Below are positions 21,787 to 33,775 of a DNA stretch of 64,000 nucleotides, in pieces. Numbering within the stretch: position 1 is the first letter of the stretch; every line of letters starts with the position of its first letter. The stretch comes from Cyrtodaria siliqua (Eukaryota > Mollusca > Bivalvia > Adapedonta > Hiatellidae), in contig JAWPHD010006772.1 in the NCBI GenBank assembly GCA_037043455.1, forward strand, positions 62,001 through 126,000, written 5' to 3'. The notes under the pieces were generated by a model that did no database searches, was not told where the DNA came from, and saw only the letters and a program-made list of their open reading frames with translations. The position numbers and the translations under genes are program-made.

Positions 21787-22762
21787 CAGGTAATACAACT
21801 GCAGTCAATTAACATAATAACAAAGTCAATTAACATAATAACAAAGTCAATTAACATTTATAATAACAAAGTCAATTAACATAATGACAAAGTCAAGTAA
21901 CATAATGACCAAGTCAATAACATTTTAAGTCAAGTAACAATGTAACATCATGCAAGGTCAGGTAAAATACTTACAAAGTCAAGAAACCCAATGCAAAAGT
22001 ATATTTGTTTCCTACAACAGAATAGACAAACATTTGGTAGGTATTAATCTCTTGTTTTAATTCCTTGTTCAATTTCAAAGCAAGAATGTTTTTGATGGTT
22101 AGTCTGTCACAGCTGGGACAGCTTATTTTTGTAGAGGCATAATTCTGTAACATCATGACACAATCCAATGTAAATCCATGGCAGCCTAACAACAACAAAG
22201 TGACGACTTGACAGTGCACCAATGTTGCTCCCATACAGTGAGGGAAGAGACATAAAGCGTATATCAAATATGTGGGAAATTCTGAATCACCAAACTTTTG
22301 AGCCGCTCTCTGGAAGAGCAGGATTAGTATATAAATAACTGAATCCAGGATCCTCCATTTTCTCCATTCTCGCTTGCCCTGTAGTATCACAACAGTGCCC
22401 TTTGTGGATCCTCTAGCTCAATCCGTCATTTTTCTGTGATAGAGGTCGGAATGTAATTTTGTATTTAGGAACAAATCACAATATGCCTGTCATCCTTTTA
22501 AATTAGATATTTTCTAAATAGCAATTAAAGTTGCTACTCATTTTACACGTATTCAGTCAGAGGTATTCAAAGAATCAGTTAATAAACCTATACTTTTAAT
22601 TGGCACATATACATTATTATAACGACCTGAACACCTTGATAGAGTTGTGATGTTTTTTAAGTGTAATTTTGTCATAATTTGGCGGGATAGCTACTTTAAA
22701 ACGAAATTGATTAAACCTGATTTATGGTCTCACTTCTAAAATATTAACTGTACATGCATGCA
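21787..22762. other. Short CAAAGTCAATTAACATAA repeats, otherwise nothing recognised
   Basis: Between 21805 and 21960 the words ACAAAGTCAATTAACATAAT recur five times in degenerate form. A 139-codon minus-strand open stretch at 21971-22390 has no recognisable domain and is left uncalled. Confidence 0.45.
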
Positions 22763-23083
22763 CAGCGTTTTTTCCCCCTATACTTTGGGAATATAACCCA
22801 TACCGTAACAATTGGGAATTTTTTCATAAAATTGGGAAAAAATACAGTAAACCATTCATTTAATAATAGTATTTTTAATACTGTTTTCAGTACTCTAAGG
22901 TTAACGGAGGCATTTAAAAGTGTTTCATACTCAGTACTTGTCGTGCTAATGCTTAGTTTTTCTTCTTTTTTTTATCTTCTTTCAATTGAGAATTTTTTCT
23001 CAAAATTGGGGAAAAAAGGATATGTTTCAGCATTGGGAATATAGCCCAATAATGGCTACAAAAACAGCAAAAAACAAACACTG
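22763..23083. mobile_element. CAG...CTG element of the TTGGGAA family
   Basis: Starts CAGCGTTTTTTCCCCCTATA and ends CAGCAAAAAACAAACACTG. The interior has ACTTTGGGAATATAACCCAT and CATTGGGAATATAGCCCAAT. No target duplication is evident, so the ends are less certain than in other copies. Confidence 0.5.
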
Positions 23084-24386
23084 TCACATTTATTTATCAC
23101 TAGTTTTAATGAGAGGTATGAAAGGAGACATGCAGTTGTAACAATGATTTACTCTGACATCTAGTCAATTCATCTGGTTCATATAAAGTCTGCCTGGAAC
23201 TGCAAGGCACCATGGATGCATGCCTGGTTTAGTTTTTAGGAATTACATAGTATTCATAGATGTACCCATAATATAAGCCACAAAGATTACAGAAACGTAA
23301 TCTGCAAAAGCTTCTGATATTTACTGCAGCCGTGTGTGAAAGATTGCTATGCTGACTGCAGCCTACCTGACTTTTACTGCATCTTTGTGTGAAAGATCGC
23401 TGTGCTGACTGTGCAGCCTACATGACATTTACTGGTAGTTCATGCCACCTGCTGCAGTTAGAAAACATTGGAAAACCAGTAACAAAATCACATTTCACCA
23501 ATTTGTTCCTTATGACAGATGTTAGTAAGATTTATCACTGAAAACACATTTATAGGATATATAAACACATCTGGAGAGAACATTGAGAAAGAGCACTGGG
23601 CATACTGTCATAAATGATAAATATCACAGGCTTATTTGTTTATAAATACAAAATAAGTGGGTGGATGGATAAATATATAGTGTCTGGTCTATTATGAGCT
23701 TAATGTCACAAAATATATACTGATGCAGATTGATATACCATGATTGTAAAAGCTTGACCTTTTAAAATAAAAGTAAATAAAGATATTTATAATGTCATAA
23801 ATATACTCGGTAAAAAAAGTTTTGGACCAGAGTACATAAAGTCATATAAAAATAAAATTAGTGGACAGAATTTAAGTATCTTTTTTTAGTAACCAAGGTC
23901 TACCCTACCCGGTTAATTTGTTACCAGAAACATTAAATTCCAAACAAGATTTGATTTAAAAAAAATATCGCGAACACACAAAGGGTCTGTAAAAAATGTT
24001 GCAAAGTCCATAAAAAGTAACAGTTACGGACATATTCGAGTAACCAATAAAAAGATTATTATTTTTTCACAAACGTTCATTGTAAACTATAATTATTGTT
24101 GATTGTTGATCTATTGTGAATTATCAACTGAGATAATAAGGGTTATGGTCGAATGTCAATGTTCAGCGATCATTGCACGGGTTCGAACACTGCCATGGTC
24201 CAAAACTTTTTTTACAGAGTATAGTCCTACAGCTAGGTCTTCCCAAACAATATATGCACTCATCCCCCACTTAAGTTGTTGCTTTCTACCAACATTCATC
24301 TCAGTCGAAATAATACAATCGGAGGAATTAAATTCAAATTGTGTAGAAAAACTAGTGTCAAACCAGCCACCATCTGCACGTTTTTT
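23084..24386. other. No recognised feature
   Basis: AT-rich DNA. A short direct repeat, TTTACTGCATCTTTGTGTGAAA against TTTACTGCAGCCGTGTGTGAAA, spans 23320-23420. Confidence 0.4.
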
Positions 24387-24390
24387 TTAA

Positions 24391-24775
24391 AGAAACTAAA
24401 CCGCCAAATAAAGACAAAATTACGCTACAAACCAGTTTATCAAAACCCTAGCCATGTGTTCAGGTCATATAATTATGCATATGTTTTGATTAAAAGTATA
24501 GGTTATTTCATGTTTTTTTTTAATACCCGTGACTGAATACATTGTCTATGCGTAAAATGGATTATGAGATGGCAACTCTTAAATCGTCGCTCCAGTTTTG
24601 GGGTTTGGTCTGGCTGGTTAAAAATGTTTATACTGTTATTGTATAGAATTTGGATTCTCAAAATATGTAAGTTATATATATACCTCGTTGTCAGTAGGTT
24701 TAGAAACAGTGTATATAATGTAAAATTTGGCTGTTGTTGGGGTAGCTACTTAGAGACATATTGCCATGTGTCCCT
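24391..24775. mobile_element. TTAA-flanked MITE, family K copy 1
   Basis: TTAA lies at both ends (24387-24390, 24776-24779). It starts AGAAACTAAACCGCC and ends GCCATGTGTCCCT. The 385 bp match 46619-46977 along their length (words ACCAGTTTATCAAA, TACCCGTGACTGAATAC, CGCTCCAGTTTTGGGG). There is no coding capacity. Confidence 0.7.
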
Positions 24776-24779
24776 TTAA

Positions 24780-25302
24780 AACTCAACTGTTATAGTACCA
24801 GTCATTTCCACCTAATTAAAACCTCAACACTGATTAATTATTAATTAAAAAGATTGTTATCAAGGAGGTGATAAGTTACATGTAACTTACATTTATTGCA
24901 GCTCAATTAAGATAATTAGTTAATAAATATAAAACAAATATGAATAATTAATTGCTTATTATAAAACAGACTGTGTAGTACATCGTAAACCATGCTTATT
25001 GCCCTCTTTGATCTTTGATAAAATCGGTAGTAGTCGATCAGGCCAATTATTAACTAGAAAATGTGTCCATGGGACACCATTGCCCCGCTTTAGCGTCGTC
25101 AGTTAACCAAGTAGGAAAAGTAGGTTTAAGGTAATTCATATTAACCTACTTTTGTTAGGAAAATACTATCATATATAGCTGTAAACATGTGAAGTTTTGC
25201 CTTTAAGTCATTTTGTGCATGCAGTTTTCAAGCAAAAAATTACATTGAAAGAAGTAGTTATATTAAGGTACTAATTGTGCTCTGTTATGCTAAAAAAATA
25301 AT
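24780..25302. other. No recognised feature
   Basis: AT-rich DNA between a MITE and a minisatellite. Confidence 0.4.
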
Positions 25303-25722
25303 CGAGGGCTTGGTGGAAAACTAGTGTAAGTATGAGGGCTTGGTGGTAAACTAGTGTAAGTACGTGGGCTTGGTGGTAAACTAGTGTAAGTAAGAGGGCT
25401 TGGTGGTAAACTAGTGTAAGTATGAGGGCTTGGTGGAAAACTAGTGTAAGTATGAGGGCTTGGTGGTAAACTAGTGTAAGTATGAGGGCTTGGTGGCAAA
25501 CTAGTGTAAGTACGAGGGCTTGGTGGAAAACTAGTGTAAGTACGAGGGCTTGGTGGAAAACTAGTGTAAGTATGAGGGCTTGGTGGAAAACTAGTGTAAG
25601 TACGAGGGCTTGGTGGCAAACTAGTGTAAGTACGAGGGCTTGGTGGAAAACTAGTGTAAGTACGAGGGCTTGGTGGCAAACTAGTGTAAGTACGAGGGCT
25701 TGGTGGAAAACTAGTGTAAGTA
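25303..25722. repeat. 30-bp minisatellite, about 14 units
   Basis: The unit is GAGGGCTTGGTGG then (A/C/T)AAACTAGTGTAAGTA(C/T). It is exactly 30 bp and very regular, so frames on both strands stay open (RAWWKTSVST on plus; YTSFPPSPRT or LTLVFHQALV on minus). The variant base after TGG forms a partial alternating pattern. No start, domain or splice context supports a gene. Confidence 0.93.
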
Positions 25723-25785
25723 CATATAAATGAAGAAGAAGATACAATAAGTTTACACCAAACCCTCGCTGTGATACCTCTTATT

Positions 25786-26034
25786 GTTTCAATGTGCGTA
25801 CAACACATTTTAATTACTTTATTGCAAGTGTTTTCACAGTTCACAATACACATGGGAGTATTTTGTCTTGACGAACTTGAGCTTGAGATCCAGTAAAACT
25901 GATTTTTTGGGGGATTTTTTTTTTATTTTTTTTTTTAGACAGGCCCGACAGGCTCCTCGTCTGCAAAATGAGACAGGCCCGGAATGGATTTCGAGGAGCC
26001 CCGGGCGTCGGGCTATCCTATTTCTTGAGCACTG
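25786..26034 (+). mobile_element. Right part of a CAGTGCTC-family element (A-like)
   Basis: About 245 bp match 3656-3904 closely (ATTTTAATTACTTTATTGCA, GAACTTGAGCTTGAGATCC, GGAATGGATTTCGAGGAGCC) and end TTCTTGAGCACTG. The left part is missing. Confidence 0.75.
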
Positions 26035-26040
26035 AGGTTT

Positions 26041-27475
26041 TTGGTAGCTAAACCAGCATTCCTGTGAAGTTTCATGAAAATATGTCATGCAGTTTCAGGA
26101 GTAGTCCCTACAAGTTTTTACTACATAACTCTATGTAAACAAAGATGGCCACGGTAGGCATGTTCAATCAAAATAATTTTTAACAAGGAACAACATCATG
26201 TCATGCTGATCATTTTAGAAAAAGTCCCATATCAATATCACTTATAACTTTCAAGAAGTAGCTGCTAAAAATTTGGTTTTAAAAATCAATTTTGAGCCAT
26301 GGGGGCATCTTGATTTCCAGCCGACCTGAAATTTTGCTAGGATTAACTAGACATCAAGAGCAACATTTCTGTTAAGTTTCATGAAAATCTTTCAAGTAGT
26401 TTCAGAGGAGTAGTCGCTACAATTTTTTACTATATAAACTCTTATGTAAAGTTAACAAAGATGGCTGCTGACAGCCATGTTTAATGACGAATCAAAATGA
26501 TTAAATCATTTTCTATAAAGAACAACATCATGTCATGCTGATCATTTTAGAAAAAGTCCCATATCAATATCACTTATAGTTTTCAAAAAGTAGGTGCTAC
26601 AAACTTGTTTTTAAAATTATTTTTTTTAGCCGTGGCGCCCATCTTGAATTTCCAGCTGAACTGAAATTTTGCTAGGATCAGTTAGACATCAAGAGCAACA
26701 TTCCTGTGCAGGTTTTTTTTTTGGCTGTTTTTATAGCCGAAATTAGGTCATATTCCATAAAAACATATCTTTTTTCCCAATTAAGAGGAAAAAATTCCCA
26801 ATTTTTCAAAAAAAATATTTAAGTGTGCCAATCCAATGATTGGGGTTCAAAGGCTTAAATAAATGCTTCTGTTTATCTTGGTGTACAAAAAACAGTATTA
26901 AAGATATAATTATGAAAGGAATGCTTTACTTCATATTTTTCGGAATTTTATTACAAATCGCGCTAAAATTCCCAATTTTAAGAAAAATCGCGCTAAAATT
27001 CCCAATTCCAGGGGTACAGGTTATGTTCCCAAAATCATGAAAAAAAAAGCCCTGCTGTGAAGTTTCATGAAAATCCGTCAAATAGTTTCGGAGTAGTCGC
27101 TACAAGTTTTTACTATATAACTCTATGTAAACAAAGATGGCCGCTGGCAGCCATGTTTAACATTGAATCAAAACGGTTTTTGACAAGGACCAACATCATG
27201 TCATGCTGATAATTTTAGAAAAAGTCCCATATCAATACACTTTTAGTTTTCAAAAATTAGTCACTACAAACTTGTTTTTTATATATCTATTTTTAGCTTT
27301 GGTGGCCATCTTTGATTTTACATCAACTTGAATTTTTGCTAGGATCAACTAGACATCATGGCCAACATTTCTGTAACGTTTCATGAAAATCCATCCAGTA
27401 GTTTCAGGAGTAGTCACCGCAAAAAAAGGTTTACGGGCAGACAGACGGACGGACTGATCTTTGATCAGTAGAGCT
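26041..27475 (+). repeat. Molluscan interspersed repeat with ~310-bp internal units
   Basis: Units contain GAAGTTTCATGAAAATC, GGAGTAGTC(C/G)CTACAAG, AACAAAGATGGCC and AACATCATGTCATGCTGAT; about four units run in tandem. The repeat ends near ACAGACGGACGGACTGATC. It is interrupted by the element at 26709-27054. Confidence 0.7.
26709..27054. mobile_element. CAG...CTG element of the TTGGGAA family, perfect 5-bp target duplication
   Basis: Starts CAGGTTTTTTTTTTGGCTG, ends GAAAAAAAAGCCCTG and is flanked by CTGTG on both sides (26704-26708, 27055-27059). The empty site is present elsewhere in the host repeat (CATTCCTGTGAAGTTTCATG near 26055), which fixes both boundaries. The interior is rich in ATTCCCAATTTT. 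Confidence 0.8.
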
Positions 27476-27999
27476 AAAAATGATACTGGATTAATAAATC
27501 GAGAGGCTAATTTTAATGCTTGATAAAAAAAAATCAAAATTGGCGTGTGTCCCTTTAACTGTTTCCTGAACAATTTCAGGCTGATTTCATGTTTGTAGGA
27601 GAAAATCTTATAATCCAAACACAGGTGTGCCACTCAATGAAGTTCATGTCCAGCAAAGTGAGTACATGTAACTGGCAGTGAGAAATGACTCCAAAGTGAT
27701 TATCTGAAACCCAAAATGATTTCCATGTTGTGTACACACATGATGAAAACTTGGCCTGGCCAAATGTTAACAGGCTATTAACTTCTCAGTATTTACAGAT
27801 TTTATCACAAGTTCTTGGCATACACATGTCTAATTGAACATCCTGGAAATTAGCTGCCTTTCAGGCTTTCAAAGGAAAAATATACTATCCCAAGTATGAG
27901 ACAAATGGTAGTGGTTATTACTTTTAAAAGGCCAGAAAGAGCAAGGAATGTTGATGTAAACACTTGCAAAATATTAAGAAATGGAAGTTGCAAAACAGC

Positions 28000-28330
28000 A
28001 GAATATCAAGAATGAACTGCATAATAATTTCAAGCAGAGAATCAAGAATTCAAAATCACAGAACTGTATAATAATCTACAAGCAAAAATGACATACAGAA
28101 CTGCAGAATCAAGAATTAAATCACCAAACGGCAGAATCTACAAACAGAAATGACAGAACTGCAGATGTAAGAATTCAAAATCTCCAAACTGCAGAATCTA
28201 CAAGCAGAAATGACAGAACTGCAGAATCAAGAAGTCAAAATCACAGAACTTCTAGCAGAAGTGGAAATGGCAGAACTGCTGAGACTTGAACGATAAAATT
28301 GGAGAACCGCAGAAAAGAAAAACGCAGAAC
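28000..28330. repeat. Imperfect repeats of CAGAACTGCAGAATC
   Basis: The words AGAACTGCAGAATCAAGAA and AGCAGAAATGACAGAACTG alternate with a loose ~55-60 bp period, more diverged than the other minisatellites. Confidence 0.65.
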
Positions 28331-28513
28331 TGTCTGCTGATCGAGTGAGTGCAAAAGCATAATAAAGACTTGGAAATCGCAGAACTGCCAGGACTCTGAG
28401 TATTTACAGAGAATCTTGTAGAACTGAGGTAACAGATTCAAAATTAAGAAATTCCCAAACAGATAAACCCTAAAAAAGATAATTCCATAATGCAAGGAAG
28501 TGTTGGGAATCGG

Positions 28514-29022
28514 ACTGAAAATGAATGAATGTATGGTGTTTTACGGCAGTCGACACATAAACAGGTCATATTGTGCGCAAAAACTAATGAAACATGAAGA
28601 AATGAAGTATTAATTAAAAATTAATGTAAAATATATAAAGATAAAACTATTAAAAAATAAGGGATGATGTGGGAGTAATATAAACTATATATGTAAATCA
28701 ACAATGCCCGTCAACGGGTATATAAACAAGTAAATATATATAAGAACACATTATAATGATTTATATAGTCTGATTTCTTTTAGGAAATCTAAAACAAGAC
28801 TAAAATCTATAGTATCAAATAACTCTTTCATAGTATTAACATTGTAGTACCTTTGACGCATAGGATCAAAGTCAGTACACATTCCAACAAGATGTGTTTG
28901 ACCGTTAACGGTGCAAAGCAGAGTATACATTCTGGTAATTGCTCACCTTGTAATAAATATGAATGAGTATAACGTGTATGCCCTATCCTGCATCGGGCTA
29001 GGACAACACAAGATGAGAGAAA
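28514..29022 (-). pseudogene. 3' end of a non-LTR retrotransposon with RNase-H-type C-terminus and ATTC tail
   Basis: On the minus strand the peptide reads ARCRIGHTRYTHSYLL...ECILCFAPLTVKHILLEC. These are the conserved GHTR...H and C-x2-C...H-x4-C words found at the C-terminus of Jockey/I-type LINE polyproteins. A frame change just after HILLEC leads to DFDPMRQRYYN and LVLDFLKEIRLYKSL before the stop at 28753-28751. A 3' untranslated part of ~235 bp ends GCCGTAAAACACCATACATT with a short (ATTC)n tail near 28520-28535. The 5' side is cut off by the next repeat. This is a dead-on-arrival fragment; clade is uncertain. Confidence 0.68.
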
Positions 29023-29039
29023 TTTCATGGTTACAATAA

Positions 29040-30075
29040 CAAGAGATGTTTGTAAAACATATATGCCCCCCTTTAATGACCATGACATAAACATTACTGC
29101 CAAGTTTCGAGTTTGTAGTGCCAGCTGTTCTTGAGTTAGCACGAAGACAATCCATTTTTAGTGATTTTTTACATGTTTTGTTACCATAGCAACCACATTT
29201 CTTTAAATAGGCAAATGTTCCCAAAAGGAGAGGTGCACAACTAGACCATGACACAAACATTCCTGCCAAGTTTCGAGTTTGTAGTGCCAGCTGTTCTTGA
29301 GTTATCGCGAAGACAAGCAATTTTTAGTGATTTTTTACAAGTTTTGTTACCATGGCAACCACATTTCTTATGCGAATCTACCCAAAAAGAAAGGTGCACA
29401 ACTACACCATGACACAAACATTCTTGCTAAGTTTCGAGTTTGTAGTGCCAGCTGGTCTTGAGTTATCGCGAAGACAAGGAATTTTTAGTGATTTTTAACA
29501 AGTTTTGTTACCATGGCAACCACAATTCTTAAGCGAATCTACCCAAAAGGAGAGGTGCACAACTACACCATGACACAAACATTCCTGCCAAGTTTCGTGT
29601 TTGTAGTGCCAGCTGTTCTTGAGTTATCCCGAAGACAAGCAATTTTAAGCAGTTTTTTACATTTAGTTTTTTGACAATGGCAACCACATTTCTTTTATAA
29701 AAGCGAATCTACCCAAAAGGAGAGGTGCAAAACTACACCATGACACAAACATTCCTGCTAAGTTTCGAGTTTGTAGTGGCAGCTGTTCTTGAGTTAGCAC
29801 AAAGACAAGCAACTTTTAGTGGTTTTTTTACATGTTTTGTTACCATGGCAACCACATTTCTTATGCCGTAAGGCCGTTAGTGGAAAGGCTGGACCATGAC
29901 ACAAACATTCCTGCGAAGTTTCAAGTTTGTAGTGCCAGCTGTTCCTGAGTTATCGCGAAGACAAGATTTCAAGATGGACGGACGGACTGACCAACCGAAA
30001 TTCTGCAAAGCAATATGCCCCACCACCTATCCCCTACCACCCATCCCCCATTTCGGGGCATTATTTTACGCCATG
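29040..30075 (+). repeat. Molluscan repeat with six ~165-bp units
   Basis: Starts AACAAGAGATGTTTGTAAAA, then six tandem units each with TTTCGAGTTTGTAGTGCCAG, TCTTGAGTTATCGCGAAGAC and TTGTTACCATGGCAACCAC. It ends with GACGGACGGACTGACC and AATATGCCCC. Confidence 0.8.
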
Positions 30076-31570
30076 ATGAAAATCTAGTAACACTACTGTG
30101 AGTCAAATGAAAATGATTGTGAAAAATGACAAACGACTTTAGCCGATTTTTGGTCAGTTTGATTAGCTTTCGCTTGTTAGTGACAATCAGTACGTCACTA
30201 TAATGCAAAGTAATGTTTGAGAATCCCAGACAGCAGAATAGAAAAAACTAAATCAAAGAGCACTATCACTAGCATGTGTCAATCTAGATCTCTATCAGAT
30301 CAGATTTAATCTTAAACAAATAGATGCTGTTTACACTTCTTTAAAATCTGCATATTTTACAAACTGCCATTTATGCTGGAATGTGACATACATCATACAA
30401 AACCTTTGATGAAGATTCTGAGTCATAAATTCTATCTTATTGATGTTTACATTTTTTGTTTGCTTTCTGCACAAATATTTATTTCTTTATCTTCCACTTA
30501 ATTGCTTTTATCAGAGACTTGACTCCATTTTAAAAGCTTCCCTTATCTGTAGGTTTACACAGCACTTGAGAATGATGGCTGCCACTTCATACTTATCTTG
30601 CTCCAACAACAAATCATGATGGAATATTACATAACAAGATTGACAGCTTAATTAACAATAAAACATTCTAGCTGTTTTTGATAGATTTATGCAATATTTA
30701 GTAAAATAAATTAAAAATTGAAAAATTATATCAAACGCCTAGGAATCTTGATCTTGTGCCATGATGTAACACAAGGCTCATCAGATTATATCTGTTGCAT
30801 ATCAAGTGGGTGTAAACTATCAGATATTCATCCATCTACAGTTACTAAAGGGGCTGTGATTTGGAAATAATTTGGATACAGTTTTATGATCAAGTCTTAT
30901 TTACATGTATTAACCAACTAGAAAAGGTTACCATGTGGGCCGGACAAATCAATCATTGGTCCATGTGGTTAAAGGGTCATGATGACCTTAATCTTTGATC
31001 TAGTGACCTCAAAATGAATATGGTCAAGTGCTCATTGTAGCTATAGTCTACTCATGGAATTTGATGAACATAGTGTACAGGTGGTAAAAAAGTTATTGTG
31101 CTGGCAAGGTTTTTCATGATAGTCTTGGTTGCCTTGAACTTTGATCTTCTGAACTCAAAACGAAAACAGTTGACTCTGGCATCATTTTTTTTTAAGATTG
31201 GGAAATTTTTACCCCAGAATTGGGAAAATAGAGTTTTTTGCAATTGGGAAGAGGCCGAATTTCAGCCCCACTTAAATATATAGGTTAAAAAAGCTGTTCT
31301 GTTAAAAGGTTACATTCTGCTGAATATTGGGGAAGACACATGTTATCTTCTGTAAGTTCTCTCACCTATAAAGGAAGTGACTTTAATCCCCTTTAATCAG
31401 TGGAAATCTGACAAGCAATCTGTATAATCCCCAACAGAAACCTTTAAAAAAAACATTTGCAGGCTGTTACTTGACACAGATGATTTAATTTAAGCCTCTG
31501 ACACTGAGGAGTTTTATCTATGTACATAATAAACCTGACCTTCTTTCTAAAATCCTGCGTTCAAGATTGA
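30076..31570. other. Mostly unrecognised DNA; one repeat fragment
   Basis: AT-rich DNA. At 31185-31290 GATTGGGAAATTTTTACCCC...GAATTTCAGCCCCACTT is an inverted fragment of the same sequence as 6422-6540. Confidence 0.45.
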
Positions 31571-33010
31571 GTTTCAAAATGAACTCGAGCCCCTTCTTAT
31601 TTTCTGTCCTATCAAAGTCTCTTTTTGTGGTATTTAACTGTCAATGATGGTGAACATTTGTGCCAAGTTATTTCAAAATCCCCAAAGCAGTTCAAGAGAT
31701 ATGGAGAGGACACCAAATATAGTGCATATGACCTTTGACCTCTAAGTGTGACCTTGAACGTACGTGGCTGGAAGTTGCGCTCTGCACGTAGTCTCGATAT
31801 GGTGAACAGTTGAGGCAAGTTATTTCCAAATCCCTCAAGCGGTCAGTGCTCCAAGAATAGGATAGCAAACGCCTGGGGCTAGTCCAATCTGAATCCGGGC
31901 TAGTCTCTCTTTCAAAAATGGTTGCCCATCGGGCTAGTCAGAAAAATCTTTGCAAACTAAAATTCAACCAGAAATCATCTTTAATCGTGTGTAATTTGAA
32001 GCCATAATGTCTTTTGTTGAACAATGAGTTCTCTCCCTTGATTAAAGTTCATCAATTTGAAAGTGTGCATTTCACTGGTTGATTACACGATTTGAACCAA
32101 TCGCATTACAGCTTTCATATTAACATTGAGTGGTCATACAAATTTGTCACGCTGGACATGTAGAAGAAGTAAGATCACTCGAATATTAACTGTTTAAACG
32201 GTGTTTTCGATTTTATATTCTTATTTTTCAATGAATTGCTGTATTTTCTATTTTTAGCAAGTCTGTAAAAATGCTTTAAAATGAACGCTTATTCACAAAT
32301 ACAAGCTGTTAAATAACACGGGAACGCGCACCTGTTTTTGGATGGTTTAATTTGCGGGACTCGGTACGGGTTTTTATGTGATTTGCGGCGCGATTCTAAA
32401 AATGTAAAAGAAAATGGTATTGTTTTTGTTATATGATGCAATGGATAAATAAAAGGAAAATAAAGGAAAATAGAACCTTATTGTTTGATTGATAATTCTA
32501 ATCACAGGTGTATTATTAATTAATTATAAAACAAAGTAAAAAAGCGAAGTATTCAATATCGACAAAAGCTATGTACCGGTAACTATTCATTGGTACATGT
32601 ACTAACAATTTCGGGGCAACTAAAAAATAAATCAGGGATAGTGACTTTTCAGTCAGGGCAAGTGGACTTCTGAAATCTACTTGCCCTGGGCTAGTCCCCA
32701 ATTTTAATTTTCTTGGAGCACTGGCGGTTTACGAGATATGGTGGAGACCGACTTTTGATGGACAGAAACACAAAATATAATGCATATGACCTTCGACCTC
32801 TAAGTGTGACCTTGAACGGACATGGCTGAAAGTTGCATTCTGTACATTTCTCAATATGGTGAACATTTGTGGCAAGTTATCAAAATCCCTCAAGCAGTTC
32901 AAGAGATATGGTGGAGCCACGATTTGTGCCGGACAGAGATCCAGACAGAGACGGACATCCAAGCTGAAAAAATATGTCTCCCCAGTATGGGGGGAGTCTG
33001 TTCTGAAACT
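31571..33010 (+). repeat. Molluscan repeat interrupted by a DNA element
   Basis: Units with TGACCTCTAAGTGTGACCTTG, TGGTGAACATTTGTG, AGTTCAAGAGATATGG occur at 31620-31843 and resume at 32724. It ends GAAAAAATATGTCTCCCC then AGTATGGGGG. The break is explained by the element at 31844-32723. Confidence 0.7.
31844..32723. mobile_element. CAGTGCTC-family element B, 5-bp target duplication
   Basis: The ends are a perfect 14-bp inverted repeat (CAGTGCTCCAAGAA / TTCTTGGAGCACTG). GCGGT flanks both sides (31839-31843, 32724-32728). Removing it restores the host-repeat phrase CCCTCAAGCGGTTTACGAGA, comparable with CCCTCAAGCAGTTCAAGAGA at 32887. The words GGGCTAGTC near both ends are shared in style with 37797-37855. 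The 880 bp have no coding capacity. Confidence 0.85.
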
Positions 33011-33479
33011 GAGAATTGGTTCCGGCGATATATAAACCAAATAAATCGACTTTTAAATGAGTTACACGCAAAGTCGTTATTTTTTAGTCAAAATTTGTTC
33101 CGATTCATTTTGGCATTACAATTTCGTCCAATTTTTAATATGCCCAACGGGCATGTCAGCTTGCAAGATTTACATGGCCGACTTGATTTTACTGACTGCG
33201 GGCTTCGGGCTACCGGCTAGATTCGAAGACTGTGATGTTAATTTTCCTCTTAAGGCAGTGCATATTTAAACTTTTGTGGACTGATTTTATCAAATGGCCA
33301 CTCAGATTTGTCAACGGCCCATTAAAATCTATAATTCTGCTATGCATTCCTATATAACAGTGGCCTGTACTGACCCTTTATGCTGGCCCATTACCATTTT
33401 AGGCCAAAAATATCCATGCTCACATTCTTCTTTCTATATGCCCTGGCACAAGTTACCTCTCATGAACAGATTCAATAAA

Positions 33480-33775
33480 ACCAAGTCTGCAACTTTACTC
33501 TTGGTTGTGTTTGTTGCTGCTTCCAAGGATCAAAAAAAAACTATTTTTAAGGGGCCGACCATAAAAGATTTTATGATTTTTTTAAAAAAAATAATTTAAA
33601 AAACAACAACAAAATTTAATTTGTTCTGAACAATGATTTATCACAATATATCGAGGTAAACTGACATCACAGAGAAACTTTGAGTTGTATCATCAACTTG
33701 TATGGGGTTAATGAGATAACTACCCTATTTTTTTAGAGCATGCAATAGGAAACACACCTATTTTTTTTTCTGGCC
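33480..33775. mobile_element. Probable Harbinger-like MITE copy, left end unclear
   Basis: The right part GCATGCAATAGGAAACACAC...TGGCC followed by TAA matches the element at 39596-39725. The interior word AAGGGGCCGACC matches AAGGAGCCGACC there. The left terminal repeat was not found. Confidence 0.45.

Noticed and set aside
21971..22390. 139-codon minus-strand frame with CPSC word
   Set aside because: No family recognised, no splice or promoter context, and one CxxC is not evidence of a domain. A translated search would decide.
25271..25853. 158- and 187-codon minus-strand frames with PPSPRT-like repeats
   Set aside because: Two frames of the same 30-bp minisatellite; no start context, splice sites or conserved flank.
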